Source: Motilibacter rhizosphaerae (lineage in GTDB: Bacteria; Actinomycetota; Actinomycetes; Motilibacterales; Motilibacteraceae). From it: a stretch of DNA of 64,000 bases. Below the pieces are notes generated by a model. That model made no database searches. It was not told the DNA's origin and saw only the letters and a list, made by a program, of their open reading frames with translations. Of this stretch, positions 24,591 through 34,660 are shown piece by piece. The number at the start of each line of letters is the position of its first letter. Within the stretch, counting starts at the first letter, position 1. Made by a program: the position numbers and the translations under genes. Where the stretch lies: positions 752,222 through 816,221 of the forward strand of contig NZ_SGXD01000003.1 in NCBI RefSeq assembly GCF_004216915.1, written 5' to 3'.

Positions 24591-25344
24591 AGCCGAGCCC
24601 GGCGAGCACCGGGCGCGACATCGGCGAGGCCTGGACGGCGAGGGCCTCGAGCCCGAGCGAGCGCGCGACCTGCCAGCGGTGGTGCACGAGCCTGCGGTAG
24701 CAGCCGAGGCCACGCGCGGCAGGGGCCGTCGCCCCGCCCGTGAGCACGCCGAAGCCGTGCTCGGTGACGCCCAGGCCCCCGGCGGCGACCGGCTCCCCGT
24801 CGACCTCGACGAGGTAGTGCCGGCGCGTCCGTGCCGTGCGCTGCGCGTCCCGCCACGCCTCGGGGTTGCTGCGGGCGAGCTCGGCGCGCACCTCCTCCCC
24901 CACCTCGCCGGAGCCGCCGGCGAGCGCGAGCAGCGTGCGGTACGCCAGCAACCGCTCGGGGCCGTCGACCTCGACGACCCGCAGCGCCCGCGCGGCCCCG
25001 GCGGCTGTGCCCGGCCCCGCGTCGGGCTCGGAGTCCAGCAGCATGGCGCTGGCCGTGGCGACCTCGTCCATCCCCCCGGCGAGCAGGCGGTCGCGAAGTC
25101 CGGTCGGACGCGTCGACGGCCCCAGCCACCAGGTGCAGGCCGTCGCGCCCCGCTCGCGGAACCACGCGGGCGCCTCGGCGAGCAGGCGGTCGACGTCGTC
25201 CGCGCGGACCGCGGACACGCTCGCGAGGAACGGCAGGGGCCCGCGCTGCCAGGTGAGGACCGCGTCGGGCAGCACCCGCCGGGCGCCGCTGGGAGGCAGC
25301 GGGACGTACGCCATCAGGTCCTCGACCGCCTCGCGTGCGCGCAT
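24514..25344 (-). CDS. GNAT-family N-acetyltransferase
   Basis: A 276-residue protein whose C-terminal half (about 115-265) is a GNAT fold: RHYLVEVDGEPVAAGGLGVTEHG forms strands 3-4, and GGATAPAARGLGCYRRLVHHRW is the acetyl-CoA pyrophosphate-binding loop (variant of RxxGxG/A) and helix. LGFSAVAELAVLLQPL ends the domain. The N-terminal half is a diverged GNAT-like or unassigned region. The gene overlaps the convergent ABC-F gene by 77 bp. The acceptor substrate cannot be predicted. Confidence 0.8.
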   Translation of the reverse strand: MRAREAVEDLMAYVPLPPSGARRVLPDAVLTWQRGPLPFLASVSAVRADDVDRLLAEAPAWFRERGATACTWWLGPSTRPTGLRDRLLAGGMDEVATASAMLLDSEPDAGPGTAAGAARALRVVEVDGPERLLAYRTLLALAGGSGEVGEEVRAELARSNPEAWRDAQRTARTRRHYLVEVDGEPVAAGGLGVTEHGFGVLTGGATAPAARGLGCYRRLVHHRWQVARSLGLEALAVQASPMSRPVLAGLGFSAVAELAVLLQPLAQGQDPGRAAR

Positions 25345-25434
25345 GCCGCACCTCCCGCTGGCAGCGTGCCACGACCAGGCGAGAACCCAGTAGCGCGAGC
25401 GGTTGCGGCGACGTACGCTCGACGTACACGGGAA

Positions 25435-25650
25435 GGGAGGTGGTCCGCGACTTTGGATAGTTCAAGGACTCGTGAGGTGGCTGCCAGCTAGCCACGACTC
25501 CCGGGCGACCGGTCGTAGACGCGGCCGGCTACACCCAGGCAGTCACCGGGACCCGCGGGCGCTGAGGACCTAGTCCCCTCGGCACATGGTCGTGATACGA
25601 CCGCCCGCGGGTCCTTCCATGTCCGCGTACGGGCCAGGTCTCCTCCCTCG
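25435..25650 (+). ncRNA. Candidate structured RNA (uncharacterised), strand tentative
   Basis: The 414-bp gap between the GNAT and gltA genes has no convincing ORF but dense nested inverted repeats. GGGAGG (25435-25440) can close against CCTCCC (25642-25647). GTGGCT/AGCCAC forms a hairpin at 25477-25495. A perfect 12-bp stem, GACCCGCGGGCG (25550-25561) with CGCCCGCGGGTC (25602-25613), encloses two smaller hairpins, GAGGAC/GTCCCCTC (imperfect) and GTCGT-GAT-ACGAC, giving a three-way junction. On the plus strand, TTGCGG (25403) and TACACG (25425) could be a promoter and the hairpin at 25681-25735 a terminator, for an RNA of about 300 nt. It matches no RNA family I can identify; tmRNA, RNase P RNA and tRNA signatures are absent. 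Confidence 0.4.
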
Positions 25651-25680
25651 TGGGAACACGCCCGCCCGCCCTCCCCCTGC

Positions 25681-25735
25681 ATCGAACAAGGGCACCCAGT
25701 CGGCGTCGGAACGCCACTGGGTGCCCTTGTTCGAT
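25681..25735. terminator. Very strong hairpin downstream of gltA
   Basis: A perfect 20-bp inverted repeat, ATCGAACAAGGGCACCCAGT at 25681-25700 with its complement at 25716-25735. The 15-nt interior can itself pair (GGCGT/ACGCC). It starts 24 bp past the gltA stop on the minus strand, and the A/T-rich outer arms give T-runs in both directions, so it can also end a plus-strand RNA. Confidence 0.9.
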
Positions 25736-25758
25736 CCCGCGGGGCGCGCCCCCGCGCG

Positions 25759-27066
<1,308 letters not shown>

Positions 27067-27132
27067 GCGTGGACCTCTCGTCGGAACCCGTCTGCCCTCC
27101 GACCTTACTGACCGTCGCACGTGCGCCCGACT

Positions 27133-27774
27133 TCAGGGGGACAGGCGCTCTGTCCGCCAGGGAGCGGTGACGTCCTCGCGGACGAAGCGCAGGCGGTCGT
27201 GCAGGCGGCTGGGCCGGCCCTGCCAGAACTCCACCGTCAGCGGCACCACCCGGAAGCCGCCCCAGAACCCCGGGAGCGCGATGTCGTCGCCGAGCGTCGC
27301 GTCCAGCTCGGCGTACCGCTCGTCGAGGGCCTCGCGCGCCACCGGCTCCGACTGCCGGCTCGCCCAGGCGCCGACCCGGGAACCGCGCGGACGGGAGGCG
27401 AAGTACGCCGCGGCCTCCTCGCGCGGCACCTGCACCACGTCGCCGGTCACCGTGACCTGCCGCTCGAGCGGGAGCCACGCGAAGACCAGTGCTGCACGGG
27501 GGTTCGCGAGCAGCTCGCGCCCCTTGCGCGACCCGTGGTTCGTGTAGAACGCGAACCCGCGCTCGTCGACGCCCTTCAGCAGGACCGTGCGCGCGCTCGG
27601 CCTGCCGGTGGCGTCGGCGGTCGCGAGCGTCATCGCGTTGGGCTCGAGCACACCGGCCTCGACCGCGACGGCGAGCCAGGCCGCGAACTGCGTGAAGGGG
27701 TCGGCCGCGAGGTCCCCCTCGTGCAGCGCCCCGCGCTCGTACGACCGGCGCAGCACAGCAGGATCGACGTCCAC
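27133..27774 (-). CDS. pdxH: Pyridoxamine 5'-phosphate oxidase
   Basis: This FMN enzyme oxidises PNP/PMP to PLP. The 213-residue protein carries the family motifs RRSYERGALHEGDLAADPF, EPNAMTLATADATGRPSARTVLLKGVDERGF (FMN binding), TNHGSRKGRELLANPRAALVF, WLPLERQVTVTGDVVQVP, SRPRGSRVGAWASRQS, and the C-terminal PPE substrate segment replaced by GFWGGFRVVPLTVEFWQGRPSRLHDRLRF. GTG 27774 is supported by GGAAGG 8 nt upstream and by homology starting at VDVDPAVLRRSY. It is divergent from the second citrate synthase, with only 44 bp between the start codons. Confidence 0.95.
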   Translation of the reverse strand: MDVDPAVLRRSYERGALHEGDLAADPFTQFAAWLAVAVEAGVLEPNAMTLATADATGRPSARTVLLKGVDERGFAFYTNHGSRKGRELLANPRAALVFAWLPLERQVTVTGDVVQVPREEAAAYFASRPRGSRVGAWASRQSEPVAREALDERYAELDATLGDDIALPGFWGGFRVVPLTVEFWQGRPSRLHDRLRFVREDVTAPWRTERLSP

Positions 27775-27806
27775 GGGGGAAGCCTTCCACGGCGGCGGCC
27801 GCCCGG

Positions 27807-27812
27807 CATCAT
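27807..27812 (+). promoter_or_regulatory. -10-like CATCAT before the second citrate synthase
   Basis: CATCAT ends 6 nt before ATG 27819 with no ribosome site. The minus strand reads CATGAT just beside it (27810-27815), which could be the -10 of pdxH, so the 44-bp gap may carry two back-to-back promoters. Confidence 0.35.
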
Positions 27813-27818
27813 GCGGGG

Positions 27819-28895
27819 ATGGCTGCGTACTTCCCCGGGCTCGAGGGCGTCGTCGGCTTCGAGACGGCGATCTGCGAGCCGGGGCCCGACGACGTCGACC
27901 TGCGCTACCGCGGGCTCGACGTGGACGAGCTCGTCGGGGTGGTGCCGTGGGAGCGGGTGTGGTCGCTGCTGGTGGACGGGAGGGTGGGCGCCCCCCTGCC
28001 CGCGGTCGGGGCGCCGCTGCTGCCCGGCGGCCTGCAGGCCGGTCTCGCCGCACTGGCGGGGGCGTGGGGGCTGCGCCCCGTGCTCGACCTCTCCCCGGAC
28101 GAGGTGCGCACCGACCTCGCGCGGGTGTCGGCCGCCGCGCTCGACCTGGTGGCGCGTACCGCGCGGCAGGGTCCGGCCGTCCCGGACGCCGTCGTCGAGG
28201 GCTGGTCCGGCGCGGCCGAGCGCTTCCTCGCCCGCTGGCACGGCGAGGTGGACCCGGTGGCGGCGCGGGCGCTCGACGCGTACTGGGTGGTCGCGGCGGA
28301 GCACGGGCTGACGACCTCGACGCTCGTCGCGCGCGTCGTCGCCTCGACGGGAGCCGACGTCGCCGCGGCGCTGAGCGCCGCGGTCGGGGCGATGTCCGGC
28401 CCGCTGCACGGCGGGGCACCGGAGCGCGTGCTCGCGATGGTGCAGGAGGTGGAGCGCTCGGGCGACCCCGCGGCCTGGGTACGCGCGGCCCTCGACCGCG
28501 GGCAGCGGCTCATGGGCTTCGGGCACCGGGTCTACCGCGGCGTCGACCCGCGGGCCCGTACGCTCCGGCGCGTCGCGCTCGAGCTCGGCGCCCCGCTCGC
28601 CGAGGTGGCGGCCGCGCTGGAGGACGCCGCGCTCGCCGAGCTGCGCGAGCGCCGGCCGGACCGGGTGCTCGCGACCAACGTGGACTTCTGGGCTGCGGTG
28701 CTGCTCGACGGCGCGGGCGTCCCCGGCCCGCTGCTCCCGGCGGTGTTCAGCTGCGGGCGCACCGCCGGCTGGTCGGCGCACGTCCTCGAGCAGCGGCGTA
28801 CGGGCCGGCTGATCCGCGTGGGCGCGCGCTACGTCGGGCCGGGCCCCCGCGGGCCGGGTCACGGGGGGCCTGGCCCGGATGGCGGAACGGGCTGA
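27819..28895 (+). CDS. Second citrate synthase (CitA/2-methylcitrate-synthase-like)
   Basis: A 358-residue citrate synthase family protein, shorter and diverged from GltA. It keeps VGFETAICEPGPDDVDLRYRG at the N-terminus, the substrate-binding SGPLHGGAPERVLAM, GFGHRVYRGVDPRARTL with catalytic His, and the catalytic Asp in TNVDFWAAVLLDGAGVP. The first ~10 residues are short relative to GltA, as in mycobacterial CitA. It may act as citrate or 2-methylcitrate synthase. It is divergent from pdxH and lies 33 bp ahead of serC. The gltA/pdxH/citA/serC neighbourhood is conserved in many actinobacteria. Confidence 0.9.
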   Translation: MAAYFPGLEGVVGFETAICEPGPDDVDLRYRGLDVDELVGVVPWERVWSLLVDGRVGAPLPAVGAPLLPGGLQAGLAALAGAWGLRPVLDLSPDEVRTDLARVSAAALDLVARTARQGPAVPDAVVEGWSGAAERFLARWHGEVDPVAARALDAYWVVAAEHGLTTSTLVARVVASTGADVAAALSAAVGAMSGPLHGGAPERVLAMVQEVERSGDPAAWVRAALDRGQRLMGFGHRVYRGVDPRARTLRRVALELGAPLAEVAAALEDAALAELRERRPDRVLATNVDFWAAVLLDGAGVPGPLLPAVFSCGRTAGWSAHVLEQRRTGRLIRVGARYVGPGPRGPGHGGPGPDGGTG

Positions 28896-30056
<1,161 letters not shown>

Positions 30057-30066
30057 GGAGCGCACC

Positions 30067-30354
30067 GTGCTCGGCTTCGGGCTGGCCTTCAGCATCGCGT
30101 TCCTCGTCGCGGTGGTCATCGCCGTCGTGGTGTTCGCGGTGCTGCTGCTGTCGCTCGTCGGCAGCCTGCGGACCCTGCGGCGGGGCGGGATCGACCCGCT
30201 CACCGTGCCATCCCAGCTGGCCGTCCGCTACGTCGCGGGCCCGGACCCCGTGGGCCGGATCGAGGCGCGGCTGCACGAACTGGACGACCTGCGCGAGCGC
30301 GGGGTCATCAGCGAGGACGAGTGGCGGGCCGCGCGCGGGAGCGCGCTGGGCTGA
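30067..30354 (+). CDS. Small membrane protein with SHOCT-like C-terminus
   Basis: A 95-residue protein. The first ~35 residues form one transmembrane helix (AFSIAFLVAVVIAVVVFAVLLLSLVGSL). The C-terminus RLHELDDLRERGVISEDEWRAARGSALG is a SHOCT-type short helical module (pattern LxxLxxLRxxGxISxEEF). SHOCT proteins are membrane-associated and poorly understood. GTG 30067 follows GGGAGCGC and is 10 bp after serC, so it is likely co-transcribed with it. Confidence 0.75.
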   Translation: MLGFGLAFSIAFLVAVVIAVVVFAVLLLSLVGSLRTLRRGGIDPLTVPSQLAVRYVAGPDPVGRIEARLHELDDLRERGVISEDEWRAARGSALG

Positions 30355-30372
30355 GCGGCTCCGCCGCTCAGC
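30350..30372. terminator. Bidirectional terminator overlapping two stop codons
   Basis: A perfect 10-bp stem GCTGAGCGGC / GCCGCTCAGC with a 3-nt loop TCC. The left arm contains the TGA of the plus-strand SHOCT gene and the right arm the TCA (TGA on the minus strand) of the convergent gene, so one palindrome gives both stops and ends both transcripts. Confidence 0.75.
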
Positions 30373-30769
30373 CGCAGAGGTCCCAGCCGGTCGCGTCGCC
30401 GCCGAGCCGCTGGGCGAGACCGGCCATCCGCGTACGCTCCCGGGCCAGCGCCAGCCCGCTCGGCACCTCCACCCGGCTGGCGCGTGCGCCGCCGTCGGTG
30501 GCCACCAGCGCGTACCCCTCCTCCGCGACGACCGCCCGCACCTGCTCGACGGCGGAGGCGTCCGGCAGCAGCAGGTGGTGCCGGACGAGCAGCGGGCGCG
30601 TGACGTCCACCCCGCTCTCGGCCAGGGCGGCGAGGACACCGGAGTCCGAGGCGGCCGGGTCGCTGCTGCCGCCGAGGACGGGGAGCGTCCCGTCGTCGAC
30701 GTACGCCGGCAGCGGCTCCTCCTTGCGGCGACGCAGCAGGGCGCGGGCGCGGTCGCCGAGGGAGGCCAT
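30368..30769 (-). CDS. RraB-like (ribonuclease regulator) family protein
   Basis: A 133-residue protein. Residues about 40-125 resemble the RraB/'regulator of RNase E inhibitor' fold seen in many small actinobacterial proteins: SDSGVLAALAESGVDVTRPLLVRHHLLLPDASAVEQVRAVVAEEGYALVATD, then a segment of GLALARERTRMAGLAQRLGG. ATG 30769 follows a good purine-rich site; the Arg-rich N-terminus (RARALLRRRKEEP) is basic. The RraB assignment is by pattern only; the target ribonuclease and function in this organism are unknown. Confidence 0.6.
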   Translation of the reverse strand: MASLGDRARALLRRRKEEPLPAYVDDGTLPVLGGSSDPAASDSGVLAALAESGVDVTRPLLVRHHLLLPDASAVEQVRAVVAEEGYALVATDGGARASRVEVPSGLALARERTRMAGLAQRLGGDATGWDLCG

Positions 30770-30907
30770 GGCTCCAGCGTGCCAGGGCGGGACGTCGGCT
30801 CCCTCGACGGTTGAGCAACGACTGCTCAGGCGCGGTCCCCCGCGCCGCGGCGAGAGTCGTGGCACAGGCCTCCGACCCGGCGGCCCGCGCCCGATTGGAG
30901 ACCTCCC

Positions 30908-31045
30908 ATGCTCGACCTGCTCGCCGCCCTCGGGACCGGGGGCGTCCTGGCCGCGGCCCTGCGCCACCCGCCGGAGGCCCGCCGGGCGCACCCGGGCTCC
31001 CACGACGTCACGGCGGTCGTCCACCTGCTGGGCGCCTGCCGGTGA
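30908..31045 (+). CDS. 45-residue small protein coupled to the globin gene
   Basis: A short ORF with a good ribosome site (GGAG, 9 nt before the ATG). The protein has a short hydrophobic N-terminus (MLDLLAALGTGGVLAAAL) then HPPEARRAHPGSHDVTAVVHLLGACR. Its TGA overlaps the globin GTG in a GTGA arrangement, so at least it will couple translation to the globin. It may be a leader peptide or a small membrane-associated protein. No homology was recognised. Confidence 0.5.
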   Translation: MLDLLAALGTGGVLAAALRHPPEARRAHPGSHDVTAVVHLLGACR

Positions 31046-31461
31046 CGCCGCACCAGGTCGAGCTCGTCGAGCAGACGATGGAGCGGGCCGCGCAGGACCT
31101 CGACGCCGTCGTCGTCGACTTCTACGACCGGCTCTTCCGCGCCCACCCCGAGGTGCGCGGCATGTTCCCCGAGGACATGGGCGAGCAGCGGCACAAGCTC
31201 GAGGCCATGCTCCGCACGGTCGTCGCGAGCATCCGCGACCACGGCCGCTTCGAGCAGGCCTGCGCCCGCCTCGGTGCCCGCCACGAGGGGTACGGCGCGC
31301 GGGCCGCCCACTACGAGGCGGTGGGGAGCGCGCTGCTCGCCGCTCTCGGGGCCGCCCTGGGCGACGCGTGGCACGAGGAGGAGCGGTGCGCGTGGCAGGC
31401 GGCGCTCGAGCTCGTGAGCGAGGTCATGCAGGGCGGGCAGCGGGCCGCCGTCACGGCATGA
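31042..31461 (+). CDS. Single-domain globin (flavohemoglobin-type haem domain)
   Basis: A 139-residue globin resembling the haem domain of flavohaemoglobins without the reductase. Haem-site residues line up with E. coli Hmp: Tyr28 at B10 (FYDRLFRAHPEVRGMF), Gln49 at E7 (GEQRHKLEAML), and the proximal His81 at F8 (CARLGARHEGYGA). Such globins bind O2 or NO. GTG 31042 overlaps the preceding mini-ORF. The downstream SARP regulator begins 38 bp after the stop (or overlaps it by ATGA at 31458), so a signalling link is suggested. Confidence 0.9.
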   Translation: MTPHQVELVEQTMERAAQDLDAVVVDFYDRLFRAHPEVRGMFPEDMGEQRHKLEAMLRTVVASIRDHGRFEQACARLGARHEGYGARAAHYEAVGSALLAALGAALGDAWHEEERCAWQAALELVSEVMQGGQRAAVTA

Positions 31462-31486
31462 GCCCTCCGCGGGCGCGGCCCGGTGG

Positions 31487-31492
31487 CATCAT
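31487..31492 (+). promoter_or_regulatory. -10-like CATCAT before the SARP-STAND gene
   Basis: CATCAT is 7 nt ahead of ATG 31500, the same layout as before the second citrate synthase. It supports a leaderless start at 31500 in addition to read-through from the globin. Confidence 0.3.
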
Positions 31493-31499
31493 GTGCCGC

Positions 31500-34400
31500 A
31501 TGCGGGGGCAGGCGTCCGGACCCGACTGCCTGGTCCGCGTGCTCGGGCCGGTGTCCGCGGTGGTCGACGGGGAGCCCTGCACCGTGAGCTCGCCCGTGCA
31601 GCGCGCGCTGCTCGCCCTGCTCGCGACCAGCCCCGGTCGGGTCGTGCCCGTCGACCGCCTCATCAGCGAGCTGTGGGCCGAGACGCCCCCGGACTCGGCG
31701 GCCTCGACGGTGCGGGTCTACGTGTCGCGCCTGCGCCGTGCGCTGGGTGACGCCGTCGACGTCGAGGACGGCCCCGGAGCACCCGCGCTGCGGATCCGGC
31801 GGCGGGCGCCGGGCTACCTGCTCGAGCTCCCGGACGGGGCTCTCGACGCGGTGCAGCTGGGACGGCTGCTCGACGCCGCCCGCGGGCGCACCGCGACGGA
31901 CCCGGCAGCGGCCCTGCAGATGCTCGACGAGGGGCTGGCCCTCGTCACCGGTGAGCCGCTCGCCGACGTCGTGCACGTGCTGGGGCCCGTGGGCCAGGCC
32001 GAGGCGCGCCGGCTCTCGGAGCTCGTCCTCACGGCGCAGGAGGCGCGGCTCCAGGCCCTGCTCGCCCTCGGGCGCCCCGCCGACGTCGTCGCCGAGGTGC
32101 AGCGCCTGCTCGCGGCGCACCCGCTGCGCGAGAGCCTGCACGGCCTCGGCATGCTCGCGCTCTACCGCTCCGGGCGCCAGGCCGAGGCGCTCGCGGCGTA
32201 CGAGGCCGTGCGCCGCCTGCTCCTCGAGGACCTCGGCGTGGACCCGGGGACGGCGCTGCGCCGGCTGCACGCGCAGATGCTCGACCAGGACCCCGCGCTG
32301 GAGGCGCCGGCACCGGAGGCTCCGGTCGGCCCTGCGGGCGGCTCGTCGACCGCGGCGGTCGACGGCACCGGGATGATCGGCCGCGCGGAGGCCCTGGCCG
32401 ACCTGCTCGGGGCGCTGCACGCGGCCCGCGCCGGGAGCGGCGGGACGTGGGTCGTCTCGGGCGAGGCCGGCATCGGCAAGACGCGGCTGCTGCAGGAGCT
32501 GGTGCGGGCGGCGGTCGCGGGCGGGACCACGGTCGCCCTCGGGCGGGCCCGGGAGACCGTGGACGCGACGCCGTACTGGCTGTGGGGCCAGGTCTTCCGC
32601 GACCTCCCGGACGTCCCGCGCGACACGGCCCTCGGCGTCCTGCTCGGGGAGGCGGACAGCTCGGCGGCGCTGACGAGGGCGGCGCTGCACGACTCGGTCG
32701 CGCGGTCCCTCGTGCGGCGCGCCCAGGAGGGACCGGTGCTCCTGCTGCTCGAGGACGTCCACTGGGCGGACGAGCCGAGCCTGGCCCTGCTGGCCCTGGT
32801 CGCCGAGCACGCTCCCGCGGTGCCCCTCCTCGTCGTCTGCAGCTTCCGCGTCGAGGACGCGCCGCCCGGCGGGCACGTGGGCGCCCTGCTGGCCCGGCTC
32901 GCGCGCACCCCGGGGGTCGGGCGCACCACGCTGGTCGGCCTCGGGGACGCCGAGACGCGCGACCTGCTCACCGCGCGGCTCGGCCGCCCCCCGAGCGCCG
33001 AGGTCGCGTCCGCCGTCCGCGACCTCACCGCGGGCAACCCCTTCTTCCTGCAGGAGATCGCCCGGCTGGTGCGGGAGTCCGACGACCCCGAGCGCGCGTG
33101 GCGCAGGGTCCCGAGGACGGTGTCCGACGTCCTGCTGCACCGCGTCGCCCGGCTCCCCCGGAACGCCCGGCGGCTGCTCGACGTGGCCTCGGTGCTCGGC
33201 CGCGAGTGCGACCTCGGACTCCTCGAGGACGTGTCCGGCATCGGCGGCGAGGAGGTCGACGAGGGCCTGGCCGCGGCCGTGCAGTCCGGCCTGGTGGCCG
33301 AGGTCGACGGGGTCCGGCCGCTGCTGAGGTTCCCGCACGCCCTGGTCCGGGAGACGCTGTACGCGGAGCTCGGCACCCGGTCGCGCATGCGGCTGCACGC
33401 GGAGGCCGGGCGCGTGCTGGCAGCGCGCCCGGACAGCGACGTCGACGACCTCGCCTGGCACCTGCTCGCGGGCGGTGACCTCGTGGACCGGGAGGTGGCG
33501 GTGGCGGCCGTCGTCGCGGCCGCCGGCCGGGCGATGGGACAGCTCGCGCTCGAGCACGCGCAGGACCTGCTGGACCGCTCCTTGCCGCTGGTCGCCCAGC
33601 TGCCGGCGAGCGAGGCGCGCGAGCGGCTCGAGCTCGCGGTGCAGACGCGCCGCGGCACGGTGCTCGCGACCCGCCTGGGCTTCGCGGCGCCGGAGGCGCG
33701 GGCCGCGCTCGAGCGCGCCCAGGAGCTCGCCCTGCAGCTGGGCACCGGCAGCGACGTGCTCCCGGCGCTCTACCGGCGCTACCTCTGGCTGCTCATGTCC
33801 GGGGACCTCCCCGGCGTCTTCGCCTTCGCCGAGGCCCTGGTCGCCCGCTCCTCCACGCTGGAGGACGTCGCGGCCCGCGACCGGTTCGGCATGCTGGAGC
33901 ACCTCGCCCGCGGCTCGGCGCTGTGGTGCCTTGGGGACGCCGTCGCCGCCGTCCCCGAGCTGAGCCGGGCGCTCGAGCTGGGGGCCAGTTCCCGCGTCGG
34001 CATGCCGGTCGACGCCTTCGGGGACCCCGCCGTCCGGGCCCGGATGTTCCTCTGCCACGCGCTGGCCTCGTGCGGACGGACCGCGGAGGCGAAGGAGGTG
34101 GCCGACCGCATGGTGGGCGAGGCCCACCAGTCCGGTCCCGGTGACGCGAGCGACGCGCTGGCCACGCGCGGCATGATGCACGTCGCGCTCGGGGAGCCGG
34201 AGCACGCGCTCGCCGACGGCGTGGAGGGGCGCCGGCTGGGACGGCTCGCGGGGGCGCCGCTCCTGGAGCTGTTCGCGGCGCTCAACGAGGGATGGGGGGC
34301 CGGCCAGCTCGGCGGCCAGCGGGCGGACGGCGCGGTGGAGATGGTCCGCGCGGCCGTGGCGGGCTACGAGGCCACGGGCACGCACATGCACGACCCGATC

Positions 34401-34553
34401 GTCTACACGATGCTCGCGGAGACCGAGCAGGCCGCCGGCGAGAGCGGACGCGCCGCGGACGCGGCCGCCGCCGGGCTCGCTGCGCTGGCGCGGGCGGGCA
34501 GCCGGCTGTGGCGCGACCGGCTCGAGGCGCTCGCCGGGACGCGCACGACGTAG
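31500..34553 (+). CDS. SARP-type regulator with STAND ATPase and TPR-like domains
   Basis: A very large (about 1017 residues) transcription regulator. Residues about 5-100 form an OmpR-type winged helix (VRVLGPVSAVVDGEPCTVSS ... STVRVYVSRLRRALG), and about 105-260 the BTAD helical domain (RLLAAHPLRESLHGLGMLALYRSGRQAEALAAYEAVRR), together a SARP module. A STAND ATPase follows with Walker A GEAGIGKT at 321-328 and Walker B VLLLLEDVHWADEPS near 415. The C-terminal ~450 residues are TPR-like repeats. Starts at 31458 (ATGA overlap with globin) and 31491 are in frame; 31500 is chosen for the -10-like box. It probably senses a ligand through the repeats and activates a local or distant target. Confidence 0.85.
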   Translation: MRGQASGPDCLVRVLGPVSAVVDGEPCTVSSPVQRALLALLATSPGRVVPVDRLISELWAETPPDSAASTVRVYVSRLRRALGDAVDVEDGPGAPALRIRRRAPGYLLELPDGALDAVQLGRLLDAARGRTATDPAAALQMLDEGLALVTGEPLADVVHVLGPVGQAEARRLSELVLTAQEARLQALLALGRPADVVAEVQRLLAAHPLRESLHGLGMLALYRSGRQAEALAAYEAVRRLLLEDLGVDPGTALRRLHAQMLDQDPALEAPAPEAPVGPAGGSSTAAVDGTGMIGRAEALADLLGALHAARAGSGGTWVVSGEAGIGKTRLLQELVRAAVAGGTTVALGRARETVDATPYWLWGQVFRDLPDVPRDTALGVLLGEADSSAALTRAALHDSVARSLVRRAQEGPVLLLLEDVHWADEPSLALLALVAEHAPAVPLLVVCSFRVEDAPPGGHVGALLARLARTPGVGRTTLVGLGDAETRDLLTARLGRPPSAEVASAVRDLTAGNPFFLQEIARLVRESDDPERAWRRVPRTVSDVLLHRVARLPRNARRLLDVASVLGRECDLGLLEDVSGIGGEEVDEGLAAAVQSGLVAEVDGVRPLLRFPHALVRETLYAELGTRSRMRLHAEAGRVLAARPDSDVDDLAWHLLAGGDLVDREVAVAAVVAAAGRAMGQLALEHAQDLLDRSLPLVAQLPASEARERLELAVQTRRGTVLATRLGFAAPEARAALERAQELALQLGTGSDVLPALYRRYLWLLMSGDLPGVFAFAEALVARSSTLEDVAARDRFGMLEHLARGSALWCLGDAVAAVPELSRALELGASSRVGMPVDAFGDPAVRARMFLCHALASCGRTAEAKEVADRMVGEAHQSGPGDASDALATRGMMHVALGEPEHALADGVEGRRLGRLAGAPLLELFAALNEGWGAGQLGGQRADGAVEMVRAAVAGYEATGTHMHDPIVYTMLAETEQAAGESGRAADAAAAGLAALARAGSRLWRDRLEALAGTRTT

Positions 34554-34660
34554 CCCGCCCCCTGCCTCGTGCCGGTGTTGCGCGGGCGTGCAGGTCCCCG
34601 CAACGCGTGCTCGCCACCGTCGTCACCGGCGTCATCGGGCAGCGGCGGAGGGCGGAGCGG

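Noticed and set aside
25441-25500. tRNA or tmRNA within the gltA-GNAT gap
   Set aside because: A TTCAA and a hairpin are present, but no acceptor stem, D/anticodon arms, CCA end or tag peptide frame could be built.
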